Assembly (NCBI GenBank): GCA_030631415.1
Contig: DAOVLE010000059.1
Span: 1 to 22,667, forward strand
Direction: 5' to 3'
DNA length: 22,667 nt
DNA from: JAAEQG01 sp023133475
GTDB taxonomy: Bacteria > Planctomycetota > Phycisphaerae > UBA1845
Below, one piece after another: positions 14,188 to 21,363 of this stretch. The notes below the pieces were generated by a model. That model searched no databases. It worked only from the letters and a program-made list of their open reading frames with translations, and was not told where the DNA came from. The position numbers were made by a program, and so were the translations under genes. The first letter of the stretch is position 1. Every line of letters begins with the position of its first letter.

Positions 14188-14814
14188 CTAGCTTTCCTGC
14201 CGCGCCAAATACGCCGCCCCGATCATCACCACCAGTAGCAACACGCTGACCACCTCAAACGGAACCAGGTAGGTGGTCAACAAACCACGCCCGATCTCCG
14301 CGACGGTCAGCCCATCAGCCACCGCCATCTCCTCAGGCCAATCTGTCACCGTGATCATACCCACCAACGTCACCATCAACACCAAGCCAACCGCGGCGGC
14401 GATCGCCACCTCACGCGGCTTGATGTCCAATCGCACCCAGGGCGACCGGTTGGTCAGCATCACACCGAAAATCAACAGGATCAGTATCCCACCGGCATAC
14501 ACGATGAACTGGATCACCGCCAGGAAGTTGGCCCCCAGCAGAAAATACAGCATCGCCACGGAACCCAGCACAAAGAAAAGCCAGACGGCCATCCGAATCA
14601 CGTTCTTGCCGGCACAGATCATCAAGCCCGAGAACAGCGCCCCGGCGGCAAAAACATAGAAGAAGACCGCCTCCAACATGCCGCTCTCAGCCTGTGGAAC
14701 GCCCGTCTCGCCCGCCCACGCCCGGGCGGTGTTCGCCAAAAACATCACCACCATCAGCACCGCGGCAAAACGGTGCGAACCGATGGGCCTTGTTGTCGAA
14801 AAGCTGTCTGACAT
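14188..14814 (-). CDS. nuoJ: NADH-quinone oxidoreductase subunit J
   Basis: A 208-residue membrane subunit of complex I with five core helices. The family signature FLAVIQFIVYAGGILILLIFGVML is intact, including the pi-bulge helix region with its tyrosine. The usual NuoJ start corresponds to MLEAVFFYVFAAGALFSG at ~46. The first ~45 residues are an extension that looks like a signal peptide (FAAVLMVVMFLANTARAWAGE). The ATG at 14814 is the first reasonable start; the frame continues upstream only by overlapping nuoH in another frame, which is a shadow. It follows nuoH by 50 bp. The stop TAG begins a TAGTGCTCTGTGAC motif, a partial copy of the nearby inverted repeat end. Confidence 0.95.
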   Translation of the reverse strand: MSDSFSTTRPIGSHRFAAVLMVVMFLANTARAWAGETGVPQAESGMLEAVFFYVFAAGALFSGLMICAGKNVIRMAVWLFFVLGSVAMLYFLLGANFLAVIQFIVYAGGILILLIFGVMLTNRSPWVRLDIKPREVAIAAAVGLVLMVTLVGMITVTDWPEEMAVADGLTVAEIGRGLLTTYLVPFEVVSVLLLVVMIGAAYLARQES

Positions 14815-14864
14815 AACTGCCGTGTCGCTCTCGTATCGAATCGTGTCATTCCCCACGCCGCACG

Positions 14865-16397
14865 CTACCCGCCCGGCATGAGGTCCACCGCCAGATAACC
14901 AACCTCGCGCCGACGATTGATGAACCCCCTGGCCATGACCACCAGGAAGCTGACCACCACAACCGCACCGATCAACGCCATGATAACATTGAACACAATG
15001 GCAACGATCGAATCCGGCGGGAAGAACAACTCCCATACCGTATTGCACAGAAGCAGCACCATCACCACCGGCAGCATCACCTGCACGCAAGCGTATAACA
15101 CCTGATCGATCCGGATTCGAGGAAGCGTCCAACGAATCCATATCTGCACGAAGATCATCAGGTAGCCCTTGATGATAAACAACGCCGGGCCGCTGAAGAT
15201 CAAACCCTTGATCGCACGCCCGATCACGCCGTCGCCAAGTTGTGCACCCCAGCTTGCCGGCAACGGGCTGTGCCAACCGCCCAGAAACAGGACCACCATC
15301 AAACCAGCCACCACAAACATCGCGGTGTACTCGGCGAAGAAGAACAACGCCCAGCGAAAACCACTATATTCAGTAAGGAAACCGGCAACCAGTTCGCTCT
15401 CGCCCTCGGGCAAATCGAACGGAGCCCGCTTGCAACTGGCCAGCGACGCGATGAAATAGATCAACGCAGCCCCAAAGGTGAACGGATTGCGGAACACCAG
15501 CCAGGTATGCCATCCACCGTCCTGAGCACCGCCAATGTCAACCAGGCTCAGCGAGCCAACGCACATCACCGGGATCAGCAAAGCCATCCCCATGGGGATT
15601 TCATACGAGACCATGTGGCAGGCTTCACGCATCGCACCGTAGATGGCCCATTTGCTGTGCGAAGCCCAACCCGCCACCACCACGCCGATAACCTCGATGC
15701 CCAGCATGGCCAATATCAGCAGCAGGCCAACGTCAAGATTGCGAAAGACCCAGTAGCTCCCAAACGGAAGTGTCGCAAACGCCGCCATCACCGGTATATA
15801 GACCAGATATGGCGCGATACGGAACAGCGGGCCGTCCGCATCAGCCGGCACCAGGTCTTCCTTTTGCAGCAGCTTGATCCCATCCGCCGGCGGCTGAGCC
15901 CAACCGTGCCAGTTGCCCACCCGCATCGGGCCTGGGCGGGACTGAATCCGACCAGCTGACTTCCGCTCCCACCAGATCGCAAACGCCGGGGTGACCAGAG
16001 CAAAACAGAAAATACCCAGGGAAATGATAATGTCCCGAACGATGGCATACTGCACAGGCCAGAACAGGTACTTCAACAACCCGGTCCACCAGACACCGGC
16101 TGCTTCCAGCCCGGCGGCGATTTCCGCCACCGTCAATTCCCCACCGGCAAGCCCCAACTCAGGCCCATTCGTCGCGGTCTCAATAAGCCGATCGTCCACG
16201 AAGCCGAAGAGCAGCGTAGTCGCAAAAACCAAAAGCGCAATACCGAACACGCTGCACACGAAAATCGGAAACGCCAGGCGCGACAGAATCGGCCGGCCAA
16301 TCGCGTAGACCACCTTGGACAAGCCTACTATCAAAGCCTTTACGCCTCGATACTCGACAGGCTCCCCCGGTTTCCAAGGGACGGACATCTGCGTCAC
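14865..16397 (-). CDS. nuoH: NADH-quinone oxidoreductase subunit H, N-terminally extended
   Basis: A 510-residue membrane subunit, against about 325 in E. coli. The core starts at ~125 with IIISLGIFCFALVTPAFAIWWERK and has the quinone-site features WWERKSAGRIQSRPGP, GWAQPPADGIKLLQKED, and the acidic loop APFDLPEGESELVAGFLTEYSG. The extra N-terminal ~120 residues include one membrane helix (LAFPIFVCSVFGIALLVFATTLLFG) and an amphipathic linker. NuoH forms the quinone chamber joining the peripheral and membrane arms. The GTG start has GGAG 7 bp upstream. A 201-bp gap to nuoD is occupied by a bipartite palindrome that could reduce expression or stabilise the mRNA. Confidence 0.96.
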   Translation of the reverse strand: MTQMSVPWKPGEPVEYRGVKALIVGLSKVVYAIGRPILSRLAFPIFVCSVFGIALLVFATTLLFGFVDDRLIETATNGPELGLAGGELTVAEIAAGLEAAGVWWTGLLKYLFWPVQYAIVRDIIISLGIFCFALVTPAFAIWWERKSAGRIQSRPGPMRVGNWHGWAQPPADGIKLLQKEDLVPADADGPLFRIAPYLVYIPVMAAFATLPFGSYWVFRNLDVGLLLILAMLGIEVIGVVVAGWASHSKWAIYGAMREACHMVSYEIPMGMALLIPVMCVGSLSLVDIGGAQDGGWHTWLVFRNPFTFGAALIYFIASLASCKRAPFDLPEGESELVAGFLTEYSGFRWALFFFAEYTAMFVVAGLMVVLFLGGWHSPLPASWGAQLGDGVIGRAIKGLIFSGPALFIIKGYLMIFVQIWIRWTLPRIRIDQVLYACVQVMLPVVMVLLLCNTVWELFFPPDSIVAIVFNVIMALIGAVVVVSFLVVMARGFINRRREVGYLAVDLMPGG

Positions 16398-16493
16398 GAT
16401 TTAACTCCACTACCTGCGAATTCCACCGCGCCAGGATAACCAGAACGCGGCATTGTAACGACCTTCACCCCGCGATGAAAGGGGTCTTCAGAT

Positions 16494-16584
16494 GTAGGGC
16501 AGGTTTCACCCGCCGCCGCTCCCTTACGGTCGCGGTACTGATTCTGCCGCATCATGCCACAACGGCGGGTAAAACCCGCCCTAC
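16494..16584. repeat. Bipartite GTAGGGCGGGT palindrome element between nuoD and nuoH
   Basis: Inverted units at 16494-16514 (GTAGGGCAGGT, TTC, ACCCGCC) and 16564-16584 (GGCGGGT, AAA, ACCCGCCCTAC) enclose 49 bp. The inner end ATGCCACAAC before the second unit is also found before the unit at 79, so the repeat extends beyond the palindrome. Its position between two nuo genes could create an mRNA hairpin. Confidence 0.9.
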
Positions 16585-16598
16585 AGTTAGGAAACTTG

Positions 16599-17801
16599 CT
16601 AACGATCCACTTCACCCATCACCATGTCGATACTGCCAATGATAGCCGGCATGTCACCGATCAGGTGATTCTTGGCCACCTCTTCCACCACCGACACGTT
16701 GCTGAAACTGGGGCCTCGGGCCTTGACCCGCGACGGAATCGCCGAGCCGTCGCCCTGCACGTAGAACCCCAACTGCCCCCGTGTCACCTCAGCCTCAACG
16801 TAAACCTCCGCATTGGCTGGGAGCTTGATGTTCTTGGTTTTCTTGGCAACGATGTCGCCTTCGGGGAGGGTCTCGAGCACCTGCCGGATGATCCGCGCCG
16901 ACTGGATCATCTCCAGCAGGCGGACGTAGTACCGGTTCCAGCAATCGCCCACCACCACACCACGAACCCCGGCAGCTCCACCATCCGGCTCCCCGATGGG
17001 CACATCGAACTCATACTTCTCGTATCCGTCATACGGAGCGGCTTTGCGCAGGTCCCAGCACACCCCGCTGGCACGCAGGCACGTACCGGTCAGCCCATAC
17101 GCCAGGGCGGTCTCCGCCGAAACAACCCCCACCTTGGAAGTCCGCTTGACGAAAATATGGTTGTAACTCAACAGGTTGTTATAGTCGTCGATCTTAGGGC
17201 CTAAAAAGTCCAAAAACTCCCATGCCCGCTCGATGAACCCTTCCGGCAGATCATGAGTCACCCCGCCCGGGACGATGTAGCTGTAGGTCAATCGCCCGCC
17301 GCAGGTGGCTTCGAACATGTCGAGGATCATCTCCCGCTCGCGGAAGCAGTACAAAAACGGCGTAAACGCCCCCATGTCCAGCCCATAGCATCCCACCGAC
17401 ACCAAGTGCGAGGCGATACGGTTGAACTCGGCAAACATCACCCGAAGAGCCTGAGCCCGAGGCGGAACCTCGATACCCGCCAGCTTCTCGATGGCCAACG
17501 CAAAGGCCTGGTTGTTGTTTATCGCCCCCACGTAATCCATCCGGTCCGTGTAGGGGACGTACTGGAACGGCTGAAGGTTCTCGCCGATCTTCTCGGCACA
17601 GCGATGCAAATACCCGATCTGCGGATAGGCACCCAGCACCATCTCCCCATCGGTATGCAAAACAACCCGCAACACCCCGTGAGTCGCCGGGTGCTGAGGA
17701 CCCATGTTGATCAGCATCTCCTCGGTGCAAAGATCAGCCTGATCCTCGCGATCGGTATCGATCAAAACGTCGGGACGGGTTTCAACAGTTACCTGACTCA
17801 T
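16599..17801 (-). CDS. nuoD: NADH-quinone oxidoreductase subunit D
   Basis: A 400-residue 49-kDa-type subunit, related to the large subunit of [NiFe] hydrogenases. It lines the quinone-reduction site. Conserved elements are INMGPQHPATHGVLRV with the quinone-site histidine, the YTDRMDYVGAINNNQAF loop with the key tyrosine, and the C-terminal GSIDMVMGEVDR. It stands alone rather than fused with NuoC. The ATG lies 19 bp after the stop of the inserted 107-aa gene, with CGGAG about 10 bp upstream. The length fits the family. Confidence 0.98.
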   Translation of the reverse strand: MSQVTVETRPDVLIDTDREDQADLCTEEMLINMGPQHPATHGVLRVVLHTDGEMVLGAYPQIGYLHRCAEKIGENLQPFQYVPYTDRMDYVGAINNNQAFALAIEKLAGIEVPPRAQALRVMFAEFNRIASHLVSVGCYGLDMGAFTPFLYCFREREMILDMFEATCGGRLTYSYIVPGGVTHDLPEGFIERAWEFLDFLGPKIDDYNNLLSYNHIFVKRTSKVGVVSAETALAYGLTGTCLRASGVCWDLRKAAPYDGYEKYEFDVPIGEPDGGAAGVRGVVVGDCWNRYYVRLLEMIQSARIIRQVLETLPEGDIVAKKTKNIKLPANAEVYVEAEVTRGQLGFYVQGDGSAIPSRVKARGPSFSNVSVVEEVAKNHLIGDMPAIIGSIDMVMGEVDR

Positions 17802-17820
17802 GCGTGGCTCCGGTAGGCTA

Positions 17821-18144
17821 CTACTCTTCTACAGATGGATAACTTGAGGGGGAAGGCGACTGGGGAAAGTGCTCCTCATAGTATTCCTCAAGGTCCATCG
17901 GATGAATCCCCCAGCAAAAGCGCAGGTGATCCGCAGCAACCGTCTTCTCCATATAGTCCCAAATCATATCCTGCCGCTCTGTGATCCCCATATTCTTAAA
18001 TTGATCGCTTCCCACGACTGCACGCAGGTTCCCCGGTAAAGATTCGAAGACGTGAACATTGCCCTTCTCGCCCTCGCGCACAAACTCTGTAAGGGCTTGT
18101 TGGATCGCCCTTGCAGCTTTGACTAAGTCCGCCCCTTTACCCAA
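17821..18144 (-). CDS. Small protein (107 aa) overlapping a HEPN gene, function unknown
   Basis: A 107-residue protein. A helix (ADLVKAARAIQQALTEFVRE) is followed by strands (VHVFESL, LRAVVGSDQF), a helix (ITERQDMIWDYMEKTV), the closing FCWGIHPMDLEEY and a Ser/Pro-rich tail. The middle recalls small alpha/beta domains of the BolA/KH type and the same pattern is seen in the 87-aa and 105-aa proteins. The TTG start is well supported by AGGAG 7 bp upstream and overlaps the HEPN gene by 22 bp, implying coupled translation and a joint function. It is not a recognisable nucleotidyltransferase: no GS motif or Asp pair is present. Confidence 0.72.
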   Translation of the reverse strand: MGKGADLVKAARAIQQALTEFVREGEKGNVHVFESLPGNLRAVVGSDQFKNMGITERQDMIWDYMEKTVAADHLRFCWGIHPMDLEEYYEEHFPQSPSPSSYPSVEE

Positions 18145-18587
18145 GGCACTACTCCTACGCTGGGATCATTCACCCATTTCAAGAAACTCCGAGCGTCATC
18201 CTCCGACAAACCGGAGGGATGTTGATATCGAATGTTCTTGCCGCTATCCCGGCCGCCGTCTTTGCCTTCCAGAATCCAGACCTCGGTGATTTTCCTGAAG
18301 CTTCGCTTTACCTGGGCGGCTTCCGGAGCCTCCATCTCTTTTTTCAGTCCGCTGTGCAGTAGCAACACGTCCAGATCGTGGCTTTTGAACGTGCCGTGTA
18401 GTTCGTCCCAATCCAATGCCGCACAGATTGCCACCTTAAGGTAGCACTCCACCGCATACCCGGCGAGGTAAATAGCCCCCGCATAGTGCCCCGCCTGCAA
18501 AAGGGCATTGGCCTCCTTAAGCCGGGTGGCTCCGAGCTCTTCCAAGACACAACGACTAATCAGTGGTTTGCTGGAAAGCGTGGCCAA
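18123..18587 (-). CDS. HEPN-domain protein
   Basis: A 154-residue helical protein with the HEPN family core RLKEANALLQAGHYAGAIYLAGYAVEC and the C-terminal IRYQHPSGLSEDDARSFLKWV, close in shape to HEPN proteins annotated beside nucleotidyltransferases. Many HEPN domains are ribonucleases or RNA-binding helpers; the usual Arg-x4-6-His catalytic motif is not clearly formed here. The TTG start lies 12 bp after the nuoC stop with GAGG overlapping that stop, so it is embedded in nuo translation. It overlaps the 107-aa gene that follows. The context between nuoC and nuoD is unusual and suggests insertion of a two-gene module into the complex I cluster. Confidence 0.83.
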   Translation of the reverse strand: MATLSSKPLISRCVLEELGATRLKEANALLQAGHYAGAIYLAGYAVECYLKVAICAALDWDELHGTFKSHDLDVLLLHSGLKKEMEAPEAAQVKRSFRKITEVWILEGKDGGRDSGKNIRYQHPSGLSEDDARSFLKWVNDPSVGVVPWVKGRT

Positions 18588-18599
18588 ACCAAGAGCACC

Positions 18600-19133
18600 T
18601 CAATGTACCGGGCTGTTCAGCTCGTATTCCGTCGTGGCTGGGATTCCGTGGTACTCCACCGGGAACTTGTAATCCTTACGCAACGGGTGCCCTTCCCAAT
18701 CCTCCGGGCACAGAATCCGACGCAGGTCCGGGTGGTTCTCGAACACGATGCCCATCATGTCGTAGGCTTCACGCTCGTGCCAGTTGGCCGTCGGCCAGAT
18801 CGACGAAACCGATGGGATCACCGGCTTGTCACGGTCCACCACCACCCGCACCGAAAACGAATGCTTCCACCCGATCAACTGCGTCAGGTCCGCGGCGTCG
18901 ACGGCGCACATCTCATACACGCACGCCAACCGGTTATCCGCCAACAGGTCGATCGACGAAATACAATTCAACAGGTTGAAGTTCAAACGCGGGTCTTCGC
19001 GGAGAAAACGGGCCACCTCAAACCAGCGACCGGCGGAAATCACCGCATAAGGGTGAGCCCCCTCCAAAACCATCTCCTCAACCGCGTCTGAGAACTCCTC
19101 TTTGAGCAGCTTGCAAATATCTTCAGGCGTCAT
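18600..19133 (-). CDS. nuoC: NADH-quinone oxidoreductase subunit C
   Basis: A 177-residue 30-kDa-type subunit of the peripheral arm, which holds NuoD and NuoB together and has no cofactor. The family signature WHEREAYDMMGIVFENHPDLRRIL followed by EDWEGHPLRKDY is intact. Length agrees with stand-alone NuoC. The ATG is first in frame and lies 28 bp after nuoB; the Shine-Dalgarno site is weak. Its stop codon overlaps the GAGG used by the HEPN gene downstream. Confidence 0.97.
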   Translation of the reverse strand: MTPEDICKLLKEEFSDAVEEMVLEGAHPYAVISAGRWFEVARFLREDPRLNFNLLNCISSIDLLADNRLACVYEMCAVDAADLTQLIGWKHSFSVRVVVDRDKPVIPSVSSIWPTANWHEREAYDMMGIVFENHPDLRRILCPEDWEGHPLRKDYKFPVEYHGIPATTEYELNSPVH

Positions 19134-19161
19134 ATCGAGCAGCTTTCATCACCACTGGAAT

Positions 19162-19680
19162 CTAAGCAACCACCGGCAGGCTCTTGCCGTAGTCCTTCTC
19201 TTTGGCCCGCGTCTCGTGGGCAATTTTATCCTGGAGCCGCATCAGACCCTCGAGCAACGACTCGGGGCGGGGCGGGCAACCGGGAACATAGACATCTACC
19301 GGAATCACCAGGTCAATACCCTTGACCACATGGTAGCCATACTTGAAATAAGGCCCACCACCGATCGTGCAGGCACCCATAGCCATCACCTGTTTGGGCT
19401 CGGGCATCTGGTTGTAAAGCCGCTTGACCCGGCTAGCCATCTTGTACGTCACCGTGCCGGCTACGATCATCAGGTCCGCCTGCCGTGGCGACGGGCGGAA
19501 CGCACCGGCTCCAAAACGGTCCAAATCGAACCGCGATGCCCCGGTAGCCATCATCTCGATGGCACAGCAGGCGATTCCAAACGTTGCCGGCCAGATACTG
19601 CCCTGACGTGCCCAGTTTATGGCCCAATCAAGAGAGGTCATGATCAGGCCTTCTTCGAATCGGTCGTTAAACCAGCTCAT
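19162..19680 (-). CDS. nuoB: NADH-quinone oxidoreductase subunit B
   Basis: A 172-residue PSST-type subunit that carries the terminal iron-sulfur cluster N2 and passes electrons to quinone. The four cluster ligands are visible as the tandem C38-C39 (GIACCAIEMM), C104 (GACTIGGG) and C135 (YVPGCPPRPE). The ATG at 19680 starts MSWFNDRFEEG; the frame runs further upstream but only through the nuoA end. The gap to nuoA is 4 bp and AAGGGA at the nuoA end serves as its ribosome site, so the pair is translationally coupled. Confidence 0.98.
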   Translation of the reverse strand: MSWFNDRFEEGLIMTSLDWAINWARQGSIWPATFGIACCAIEMMATGASRFDLDRFGAGAFRPSPRQADLMIVAGTVTYKMASRVKRLYNQMPEPKQVMAMGACTIGGGPYFKYGYHVVKGIDLVIPVDVYVPGCPPRPESLLEGLMRLQDKIAHETRAKEKDYGKSLPVVA

Positions 19681-19684
19681 GCGG

Positions 19685-20209
19685 TTATCCCTTGGCCTCT
19701 CCCGTAGCGGCAGCCAGCGAAGCTCCTGGGACGCGACGTTGTTGCGAAACCGTCGAACGCACCCAGTCCAGATAGCCGAACCGCCACAGGTACAGAAACC
19801 CCACAACGATCACCCCAAAGAAAAACAACATATCAAACAATGCCAGCGTCTTGACCGAAAGCAAATCCGCCGCATCGACGCCGGCACCGCCATAAACAAC
19901 AGCCCAAGGCCAAAACAACGCGATCTCCACGTCGAACACGATGAAAACCAACGCCACGACGTAAAACCGCAGATCGAACTGCACCCAACTGCTGCCGATG
20001 GTTGGTTCGCCACATTCGTAGATGGCGTCCTTCTCCATGTTGTGGCGCCGCGGGCGAATCAACCACCCCAAAAACAAAGCCCCAAAACACAGGGCAAACC
20101 CCAGGCCACCAAGAAGCAGCAAACCGCTAATCAACTGAACCGACGTGTCACCACGCGGAACCGCGCTGGAGATGACCTGAGCCACCATGAGAGAGTTACC
20201 CAACGGCAT
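19685..20209 (-). CDS. nuoA: NADH-quinone oxidoreductase subunit A
   Basis: A 174-residue membrane subunit with three helices. Family features are the RPRRHNMEKDAIYECGEPTIGSSW loop, which contributes to the quinone site, followed by FDLRFYVVALVFIVFDVEIALFWPW. An N-terminal extension of ~25 residues and a ~20-residue tail make it longer than E. coli NuoA (147). The ATG at 20209 is preferred to the GTG at 20218 because AAAGGTGA lies just upstream. It follows nuoI by 24 bp and nearly abuts nuoB. Confidence 0.97.
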   Translation of the reverse strand: MPLGNSLMVAQVISSAVPRGDTSVQLISGLLLLGGLGFALCFGALFLGWLIRPRRHNMEKDAIYECGEPTIGSSWVQFDLRFYVVALVFIVFDVEIALFWPWAVVYGGAGVDAADLLSVKTLALFDMLFFFGVIVVGFLYLWRFGYLDWVRSTVSQQRRVPGASLAAATGEAKG

Positions 20210-20233
20210 GACACTCACCTTTGTCTACTTTAT

Positions 20234-20941
20234 CTAACTTCCCGCATCCTTGGAGGGCGGGAGCTTCTTCTTTGCGTCCGGCGGCTTGCCATCACCTTTT
20301 TCCCCGGCGGGGGTGGCGGGTTTTGGTTTTGGAGGTGGCTTTTGCTCGGTTAGCGCCTTTAGCATTTTCTCTTTTGCCGCCTGGCCATTTTCGACCCAAT
20401 ACCGTTTGGTCTGCTCCGCCCAATCCGGGATAGGCCCTTCGGCAGAGCCCAGTTGGATTTGCCGATTGGTGCTTTGCATCCAGAGCGGCTGGGGCGTTCG
20501 CAAACCCTGCTTGGCCAATTTAGTGAATTCCACGATCATGCTCTGGCGGTCATAACCAGCCATATCGTGCACGTTGCCCATGTGGAGGCAATCTGTCGGG
20601 CACGGGTTGGTGCACAGGGCACAGAACATGCACTTGGAATAGTCGATGGCATAGCGGGTCATGGCTCCGCCGACTGCCACGCCGCTGGTTTTGTCTATCT
20701 TCCGCGCCGCGGTTTTCTCGATATAGATGCAGTCCACCGGGCACACTTTGGCGCACTGATCGCATCCAATGCACCTTTCGATTTCATACCAGTGGAACCC
20801 GCGGAACCGCGGTTGGAGTGTCGGGGCGGCGTCGGGGTACTGAACGCATATTGTTTTGGCGAAGCAGTACCGGATGGTGACCCGCATCCCGATCAGAATA
20901 GTCCGGATCGTCGAGTAGATATTAAAGAAATAAGCGGACAC
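20234..20941 (-). CDS. nuoI: NADH-quinone oxidoreductase subunit I with Pro/Lys-rich tail
   Basis: A 235-residue ferredoxin-like subunit carrying clusters N6a and N6b. Two complete binding motifs are visible: C57-C60-C63-C67 (CIGCDQCAKVCP) and C104-C107-C110-C114 (CMFCALCTNPCP). The N-terminal helix TIRTILIGMRVTIRYCF anchors it near NuoH and NuoA. After ~200 there is a low-complexity tail of Pro, Lys and Ala (EQKPPPKPKPATPAGE) not found in E. coli NuoI (about 180 residues). The start is a GTG with AGGCGAT upstream. It leads the cluster, whereas in most bacteria nuoI lies between nuoH and nuoJ; here that place is empty. Confidence 0.96.
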   Translation of the reverse strand: MSAYFFNIYSTIRTILIGMRVTIRYCFAKTICVQYPDAAPTLQPRFRGFHWYEIERCIGCDQCAKVCPVDCIYIEKTAARKIDKTSGVAVGGAMTRYAIDYSKCMFCALCTNPCPTDCLHMGNVHDMAGYDRQSMIVEFTKLAKQGLRTPQPLWMQSTNRQIQLGSAEGPIPDWAEQTKRYWVENGQAAKEKMLKALTEQKPPPKPKPATPAGEKGDGKPPDAKKKLPPSKDAGS

Positions 20942-21053
20942 AGATTATCGCCTAGCACAGATACCAAACAGTTTCCCGGAATGCCCGGCGCCGCGCCTCC
21001 CGCAGGGCAAACTCAACCAGCAGCATTCTACAGCCATTGCCAAGCAGAGGCGA

Positions 21054-21082
21054 ATTCTATGGGGGCTGACCACTGCTTTCAA
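21054..21082 (-). promoter_or_regulatory. Predicted sigma70-type promoter of the nuo cluster
   Basis: On the - strand TTGAAA (21082-21077) is separated by exactly 17 bp from TAGAAT (21059-21054), each matching five of six consensus bases. Transcription would start near 21047, giving a leader of about 105 nt before the nuoI GTG. It is the only good candidate in the gap upstream of nuoI. Confidence 0.6.
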
Positions 21083-21115
21083 TAGGGTTATCCACACTAC
21101 GCGGAATTTTATTTA

Positions 21116-21156
21116 GTAGGGTGGGTGGAACCTCGCGGAGCGAGGTGGAACCCACC
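21116..21156. repeat. Palindromic element, variant of the GTAGGG family
   Basis: This begins GTAGGGTGGGT and ends ACCCACC, with an inner CCTCGC/GCGAGG hairpin (21131-21145, loop GGA) inserted in place of the usual 3-bp loop. It lies upstream of the predicted nuo promoter. Confidence 0.8.
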
Positions 21157-21202
21157 AATCAGCAGGCAGGGCCGGTTCCACCCCACGGCAATTGCGTCTA
21201 AA

Positions 21203-21363
21203 TCACCACGGAGAAAATGGAAAATGGAAAATGGGGGATGGGAAACATCATCGCAGTGTTTAGCGGCGACAATCCGTAGCGTTTAGCGGCTCCCCAACGG
21301 GGAGCGAGAAAAACGGAGAAAATGGTGTAATCGCAGTTGTAGGGCGGGTTCCACCCGCCCTAC
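21203..21363 (-). repeat. Composite repeat, right copy, inverted relative to 79-279
   Basis: In - orientation this shows the same order as the left copy: the palindrome (21339-21363, a full 11-bp-arm form with loop TCC), the conserved CAACTGCGATTAC stretch, CGCTCCCC, two copies of GCCGCTAAAC around a CGGATTG, TTTCCCATCCCC, and a heptamer tract of four TGGAAAA-type units (21218-21245). It fills the rest of the gene-free region 20942-21359 together with the promoter and the element at 21116. The palindrome supplies the DUF1611 stop codon. Confidence 0.8.

Noticed and set aside
14188..15276. Long N-terminal extension of nuoJ
   Set aside because: The upstream 150 codons lie out of frame within conserved nuoH sequence and are Gly/Arg-rich; the ATG at 14814 gives a normal protein.
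17821..18587. HEPN plus nucleotidyltransferase toxin-antitoxin pair
   Set aside because: The 107-aa partner has no G-S or Asp-x-Asp motif and the HEPN protein lacks a clear RNase motif, so a toxin-antitoxin call is not supported.
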